Source of the DNA: Calditrichota bacterium
GTDB lineage: Bacteria > Calditrichota > Calditrichia > Calditrichales > Calditrichaceae
DNA: 10,254 bases
NCBI GenBank assembly: GCA_024278715.1
Contig: JAJRSN010000055.1
Span: forward strand, 1-10,254
Reading direction: 5' to 3'
A program made the translations under genes and the position numbers. The notes under the pieces are model-generated. The model searched no databases, was not told the origin of the DNA, and was given only the letters and a program-made list of their open reading frames with translations. This document shows positions 6,407-10,254 of the stretch, in pieces; the stretch's first letter is position 1, and each line of letters starts with the position of its first letter.

Positions 6407-8155
6407 ATGGAAAATCAGAATTCTTTGCGGCAAATTTTACGGCGCATCGACAAAAAAGGTTACAAAGCCTACAAAGAACTGAAAGGACAATACCGCTTTC
6501 CCGATTTTCTTCTGTTTATTGACCATGTTCAGGGCGACCCCTTTGCCGCGCCTTCAAAAATTCGCGTGCGCATTCCCATGCAAAAGGCTGAAATTCCGAA
6601 GGACTTAATTCAGCATCCGCACCGAAGATCGGGAACCACAGACGCAATTATCCGAATCATTCACGGGGAAATCCGCAAAATTGCCCGCATGCGCCGTGGA
6701 ACGGGAAAGAGCGGATTAATTTCCATTGACGTTGGCGGACAGGAAATTATTCCGCGCAGCGCGCTGAAAATAACGGATTCATTTGTGGAAGCGCGCATGG
6801 AGATCGGGCTTCCCGCCCGCGGTCGAACCATTTTGAGCGATGAAGCCGAAGCCATGTTTTTTGACGAACTGCCGCGCATCATTCAAAATTCGATGTTCCG
6901 GAAAAATTTTGATCAGGAATTTGTAACCCGATTTGCTTATTACGTTCAAAATTATTTCGCCGTTCAAAAGCAGTTAAAATCAAAAAATCTGATCGCCTTT
7001 ATCGCCGACCGATCCGTCCTGCCGCGGGAAAGCGGCATTTCTCAAAAACCGATGCCCGTTAACGACGCCGTCCCCTTCCGCAGCCCGAGGGAATTAAAAG
7101 TAAAAATGGAACTTCCGAATCCGGTTAACGGACAAACCTTCATCGAAGGCGCGGGAATTCCGGCGGGGATTACGCTGATTGTGGGCGGCGGCTTTCACGG
7201 AAAATCCACTTTGTTGCAAGCTCTGGAACTGGGCGTTTATCCCCACGTTCCCGGCGACGGTCGGGAGTATGTTGTGACGAATCCGGCGGCGGTAAAAATT
7301 AGAGCCGAAGACGGCAGACGGATCGAGAAAGTTGATATTCGTCCTTTCATCAACCATTTGCCGCGGCAAAAAGACGCCCGCAGCTTTTGTACGGACGACG
7401 CCTCCGGCAGCACAAGTCAGGCAGCCAATATCATCGAAGCGCTGGAAACTGGCGCCGAGGCGCTGCTTGTGGACGAGGATACTTCGGCGACGAATTTCAT
7501 GATTCGCGACGCTCGCATGCAAGCGCTTGTTCATAAACAATTTGAACCCATCACTCCGTTTATCGATCGTATTCACGAAATGTACGACCGTTTCGGAGTT
7601 TCTACCATTTTGGTGATGGGCGGCAGCGGAGACTATTTTCAGGCGGCGGATACGGTTATTTTAATGAGGGAATATGTTCCGCAGGTGGTTACCGAACAAG
7701 CCAGGGCTATCGCGGAACAATTTAAAACGGAGCGTCGCCCGGAGCGCGAATTCGAATGGAAAACGATTACCGAACGTGCGCCTTTACCGCAGAGCTTTGA
7801 CGCCTCAAAAGGGAAAAAAGAGGTTAAAATTGAAGCGAAGGGTTTACATTCCGTTCAATTCGGAAAGCATACAATAGACCTGCGTCAGGTGGAACAGATT
7901 GTCGATATCAGTCAAACACGAGCCATCGGATTTGCTTTGCACTTTATCGTCCGGCACTGGATGGACGGTCAACGAACGACAAGGGAACTGATGGATTTGG
8001 CGGAGACCTTTTTGCTAAAGGAAGGAACGGATAGTCTTAATCCGTTTCGGAGAGACGACGAGCATCCCGGAAATTTTGCGCTTCCCAGGCGCTTTGAAAT
8101 AGCGGCAGCCTTAAACCGCTACCGCGGATTAAAAGTAAGGCAAAAAGAAGAATGA
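6407..8155 (+). CDS. Predicted ATPase of the ABC class (ABC_ATPase family)
   Basis: This 582-residue protein matches the uncharacterised family annotated as 'predicted ATPase of the ABC class' in bacteria, fungi and plants. An N-terminal region (about 1-240) includes FPDFLLFIDHVQGDPFAAPSKIRVRIP (31-57) and GTGKSGLISIDVGGQEIIPRSA (98-119). The nucleotide-binding core holds Walker A GGGFHGKST (260-268), a signature-like segment DASGSTSQAANI (331-342) in place of LSGGQ, Walker B ALLVDEDTSATNF (352-364) with E357 as probable catalytic base, and VMGGSGDYFQAADTVILM (403-420), where the switch region is expected. A C-terminal domain (about 480-582) is family-specific. There is no membrane segment, so it should be soluble. 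The related trypanosome protein MRB1590 binds RNA, which hints at nucleic-acid work, but the bacterial function is unknown. It is 98 bases downstream of the BatA-type gene with a terminator between them. Confidence 0.92.
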   Translation: MENQNSLRQILRRIDKKGYKAYKELKGQYRFPDFLLFIDHVQGDPFAAPSKIRVRIPMQKAEIPKDLIQHPHRRSGTTDAIIRIIHGEIRKIARMRRGTGKSGLISIDVGGQEIIPRSALKITDSFVEARMEIGLPARGRTILSDEAEAMFFDELPRIIQNSMFRKNFDQEFVTRFAYYVQNYFAVQKQLKSKNLIAFIADRSVLPRESGISQKPMPVNDAVPFRSPRELKVKMELPNPVNGQTFIEGAGIPAGITLIVGGGFHGKSTLLQALELGVYPHVPGDGREYVVTNPAAVKIRAEDGRRIEKVDIRPFINHLPRQKDARSFCTDDASGSTSQAANIIEALETGAEALLVDEDTSATNFMIRDARMQALVHKQFEPITPFIDRIHEMYDRFGVSTILVMGGSGDYFQAADTVILMREYVPQVVTEQARAIAEQFKTERRPEREFEWKTITERAPLPQSFDASKGKKEVKIEAKGLHSVQFGKHTIDLRQVEQIVDISQTRAIGFALHFIVRHWMDGQRTTRELMDLAETFLLKEGTDSLNPFRRDDEHPGNFALPRRFEIAAALNRYRGLKVRQKEE

Positions 8156-8166
8156 TTTAAAAATTC

Positions 8167-8199
8167 TGACGCTGAAAACAAGCCGCATTTCAAACGTCA
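8167..8199 (-). terminator. Hairpin terminator between convergent genes
   Basis: TGACG (8167-8171) pairs with CGTCA (8195-8199), and TGAAA (8173-8177) with TTTCA (8188-8192), giving a ten-base-pair interrupted stem with a 10-base loop. On the minus strand it is followed by GAATTTTTAA, so it fits best as terminator of the redoxin gene, which stops 2 bases before the stem. On the plus strand only ATTTAT follows, so it would be weaker for the ATPase gene. Confidence 0.55.
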
Positions 8200-8201
8200 A
8201 T

Positions 8202-9077
8202 TTATCGCAGAATCTTTGCTAAAGAGGCGTTCAGGTTTTCTTCGCGTAATTCTTTTTCCTGTTTAATAACAAACCCGCGGGGATCCAGCAAATAAAGCGT
8301 GGGGTAATTTCTGATAAAATAGATCGCTTTTATTCCTTCGGTCTGCGCTCCGAGAACGTGAATCCAGTTCAACCCTTTTTCTTTAATCAGATTTTTCACC
8401 ACCTGAGTTTCCCACGAATTTTGCGAGAAACCGAGATAAACGCTGATTATCTCCAAATTCTTTTCTTTGAATTTCAGGTATGCCCGGCGCAATTCGTCTA
8501 ATTCTTCCATACAGGGCACGCTGTGGCGGTTCCAGAAATGAAGTAAAACGTACTTGCCCTTGAATTCGGAGAGATGTCGTTTTACCCCCTGCAAATCGGT
8601 AAAGGCAAAATCGGGAGCCGGTTTGGAATTTAAATCCCTTTTAAAATAAATATATTTTGCCGCTTTCCCGATACGCCTGCAGAAACTTTGCAAATCATCG
8701 TCCTTTTTTTCATCAGGCACCCTGGTACATAATTCGTCCATTTTTAAAGTGAACTCTTCGGTTTCTTTGTAATTTTTGTAAAGCAGCTCTTTTAAACGCA
8801 GCCTTTGTTCTCTTGTTTTGATTCGCTTGAATTCCCTGTCCGCGATTCTGTAAATATAATCCCGGTACAGGCTGTAAAATTTTAACAGATACAGGGGATT
8901 GTTCACGTTTTCCTTTTCAAATTCGGCGCGCAGACTGACCAACTCTTCCACCGTGGGGCAATTTATGATTCTTTCGCTCCAGGGTTTAAACCATTTGTCC
9001 GTTTCCGTTGAATCGCTCTGCTGAGCAAACGCGCCGGTAAAAAGAACAATGACAAAAACGATGAGCTTAGTTTTCAC
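8202..9077 (-). CDS. Exported TlpA-like thioredoxin-fold protein with SxxC active site
   Basis: The 291-residue protein starts with a signal peptide (KTKLIVFVIVLFTGAFAQQ, likely cut after FA near residue 18), so it should act in the periplasm. Residues ~25-150 are helical, charged and not recognisable. From ~153 (PAPDFAFTDLQGVKRHLSEFKGKYVLLHFW) it is a clear TlpA/AhpC-type redoxin domain, with the conserved cis-proline region YPTLYLLDPRG. The active site is HSVPC (185-189): Ser186 replaces the attacking cysteine of CxxC and only Cys189 remains. Three further cysteines (40, 117, 133) lie in the helical part. The start is GTG at 9075-9077; the next in-frame ATG is about 110 residues later and would lose the signal peptide. 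It overlaps the TPR gene by 11 bases, so the two form one unit. A classical disulfide reductase role is unlikely; the function is open. Confidence 0.88.
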   Translation of the reverse strand: MKTKLIVFVIVLFTGAFAQQSDSTETDKWFKPWSERIINCPTVEELVSLRAEFEKENVNNPLYLLKFYSLYRDYIYRIADREFKRIKTREQRLRLKELLYKNYKETEEFTLKMDELCTRVPDEKKDDDLQSFCRRIGKAAKYIYFKRDLNSKPAPDFAFTDLQGVKRHLSEFKGKYVLLHFWNRHSVPCMEELDELRRAYLKFKEKNLEIISVYLGFSQNSWETQVVKNLIKEKGLNWIHVLGAQTEGIKAIYFIRNYPTLYLLDPRGFVIKQEKELREENLNASLAKILR

Positions 9078-10254
9078 TTTGTCCGCCCTTTTGTTGAAGT
9101 TTTCTGCCTTTTTGAAAATGCAATTTTTCGCGGATGGCTTTCATCCGTTCCAAGGCGTAATTTTTGTACCTTGCTTCAACATCGTCCGAAACTTCTTCCA
9201 GAAATTTTTGGTAATAGCGCAACGGCGTTTGCCTGTCTTTGTAATAGCGATCGTAAATCGTCGCCATGTAAAACAGCACCAATTTCCGTTGCGGATTGTA
9301 TTCCAGAACTTTTTTATAGGCGTTTAGCGCCTGCTTGTATTGCTTGTTTTTATTGTAGCTGTCAGCCAGATGAAAATAGACGTCGGAAATGTAATCCGGC
9401 ACCGAAAGGCGTAAGGCTTTATTTAATGACGATATAGCTTTGTCCGGCATATTCAGCTCTTTTTGAGTTAATCCTAAAATATAAAAAGCGACCGGGTCCT
9501 GAGCGTTTTTTTGCACCGATTTTTGCAGGGCGAGTAAAGCGGCGCCAAAATCGTTAATGTAATAGTAGCTAACGCCCAATTTTTTGAAAAGGTACGCCGT
9601 TGTATCTCCCTGGTTCATGGCGTTAAGATAGTCTTGCGCCGCCTTATCATATTTTTGCAGCGAAAAATAAGCGTCGCCGCGAGCCAGCAGTAATTTCCGA
9701 TTTGACGGATAAACAGCCAGACCGGTATTGACAATCGGCAGCACCGACGCCCAGTCTTCCTGCTTTTTAAACTGATTGAACAAGAGTATGTAAATTTCCA
9801 GGTCTTCGGTATTCAGTTTTAAGGCTTTTTCCAAATATCGGACAGCCGATTTGTAATTTCCGGACTTTGCGGCGCATTTTCCCGCCTGTTTGAGAAAATA
9901 ACTGTTTACCGGATTTTCCCGGATTAAGCTGCGATAAATCGGCAACGCCCGCCGGTATTTTCCCTGTTGAAAATACAAGCGCGCCAACTGTATCCGGGCT
10001 GCAATGTTTGAAGAATCCGATTTCAGCGCTTTTACCAGCGTCTTTTCCGCAGCCGGATAACGCCCCGCTTGAAACAGCGCCTTTCCCAAAGCAACGCAAA
10101 TCCGAACGTCCGCTGGATCGAGATCCAGCGCTTTGTTAAAAGCTTCAGCCGCCTTATCATATTGCCGCAGCGACTGATAAGCCGCGCCCAAAAGCCGATA
10201 CGCCCGAACATTTTGCGGATCGTCCGCGATAATGGTAGTTAGTTTTTGAACGGC
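9067..10254 (-). CDS. TPR-repeat protein (partial, N-terminus outside the window)
   Basis: The frame is open from the right edge of the window to a TAA at 9067-9069, giving 395 visible residues and no credible start, so the N-terminus and any signal peptide lie beyond the edge. Almost all of it is made of 34-residue tetratricopeptide repeats: about ten full ones, starting with LLGAAYQSLRQYDKAAEAFNKAL and ending with the YKDRQTPLRYYQKFLEE repeat, preceded by the second helix of another. A basic C-terminal tail (ALERMKAIREKLHFQKGRKLQQK) follows. TPR arrays are scaffolds for protein-protein contacts; no enzyme domain is seen. Repeat 5 (EDWASVLPIVNTGLAVYPSN) is the most divergent. Its stop overlaps the start of the exported redoxin gene, suggesting the two work together, perhaps in the cell envelope. 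The partner is not identifiable from sequence. Confidence 0.9.
   Translation of the reverse strand, partial: AVQKLTTIIADDPQNVRAYRLLGAAYQSLRQYDKAAEAFNKALDLDPADVRICVALGKALFQAGRYPAAEKTLVKALKSDSSNIAARIQLARLYFQQGKYRRALPIYRSLIRENPVNSYFLKQAGKCAAKSGNYKSAVRYLEKALKLNTEDLEIYILLFNQFKKQEDWASVLPIVNTGLAVYPSNRKLLLARGDAYFSLQKYDKAAQDYLNAMNQGDTTAYLFKKLGVSYYYINDFGAALLALQKSVQKNAQDPVAFYILGLTQKELNMPDKAISSLNKALRLSVPDYISDVYFHLADSYNKNKQYKQALNAYKKVLEYNPQRKLVLFYMATIYDRYYKDRQTPLRYYQKFLEEVSDDVEARYKNYALERMKAIREKLHFQKGRKLQQKGGQSEN

Noticed and set aside
7094..7576. A 160-codon open frame on the minus strand
   Set aside because: It is the antisense shadow of the Walker A to Walker B core of the ABC-class ATPase, which is firmly supported on the plus strand.
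8511..8522. Redoxin gene as a pseudogene because of the lost cysteine
   Set aside because: The frame is full length with a signal peptide, conserved cis-proline region, overlap with its upstream neighbour and a terminator after it; a single substitution does not indicate decay.
10189..10191. TTG as a start codon for the TPR protein
   Set aside because: The frame and TPR pattern continue upstream to the window edge without a stop (residues RAYRLLGAAY cross this point), so the TTG is an internal Leu codon and the gene is partial.

Overview
The window looks like chromosomal housekeeping DNA from a Gram-negative, moderately AT-leaning bacterium. A BatA-type von Willebrand protein, a TlpA-like lipoprotein/periplasmic redoxin with a large helical N-terminal part, a long TPR protein, HrcA and FtsEX together suggest the FCB side of the tree (Calditrichota, Ignavibacteria or Bacteroidota-like lineages). 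This placement is inferred from gene content only; there is no rRNA or other marker here to prove it. I see no tRNA, rRNA, CRISPR array, insertion sequence, phage gene or attachment site.

Left part (1-4122, all minus strand). The window opens inside hrcA, the heat-shock repressor, which is read leftwards and runs off the edge. It has a good sigma-70-type promoter, with a perfect 9-bp inverted repeat lying across the -10 box, but no recognisable CIRCE operator. A 357-base AT-rich gap separates it from a compact four-gene unit read in the order: SAM-dependent methyltransferase, small membrane-anchored helical protein of unknown function, ftsE, ftsX. The last three are linked by ATGA stop/start overlaps, so the unknown protein is very probably translated together with the FtsEX transporter-like complex that controls cell-wall hydrolysis at division.

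Middle (4123-8155, plus strand). A divergent intergenic region leads into a 683-residue BatA-type protein: two N-terminal membrane helices, a von Willebrand A domain with its metal site, beta-sandwich segments, a glutamine-amidotransferase-like fold without a catalytic cysteine, and a C-terminal membrane helix. A small hairpin plus T-run follows its stop. Next, with its own strong ribosome site, comes a 582-residue protein of the family known as 'predicted ATPase of the ABC class'.

Right part (8156-10254, minus strand). A convergent hairpin terminator separates the ATPase from a two-gene unit: a TPR protein (at least ten repeats, its start lying beyond the window) and, overlapping its end by 11 bases, an exported thioredoxin-like protein whose active site reads SVPC instead of CxxC.

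Nothing here is an obvious new defence or mobile system. The points most worth following are the HrcA with an altered recognition helix paired with a non-CIRCE palindrome, the unknown membrane protein co-translated with FtsE, and the monothiol redoxin coupled to the TPR protein.
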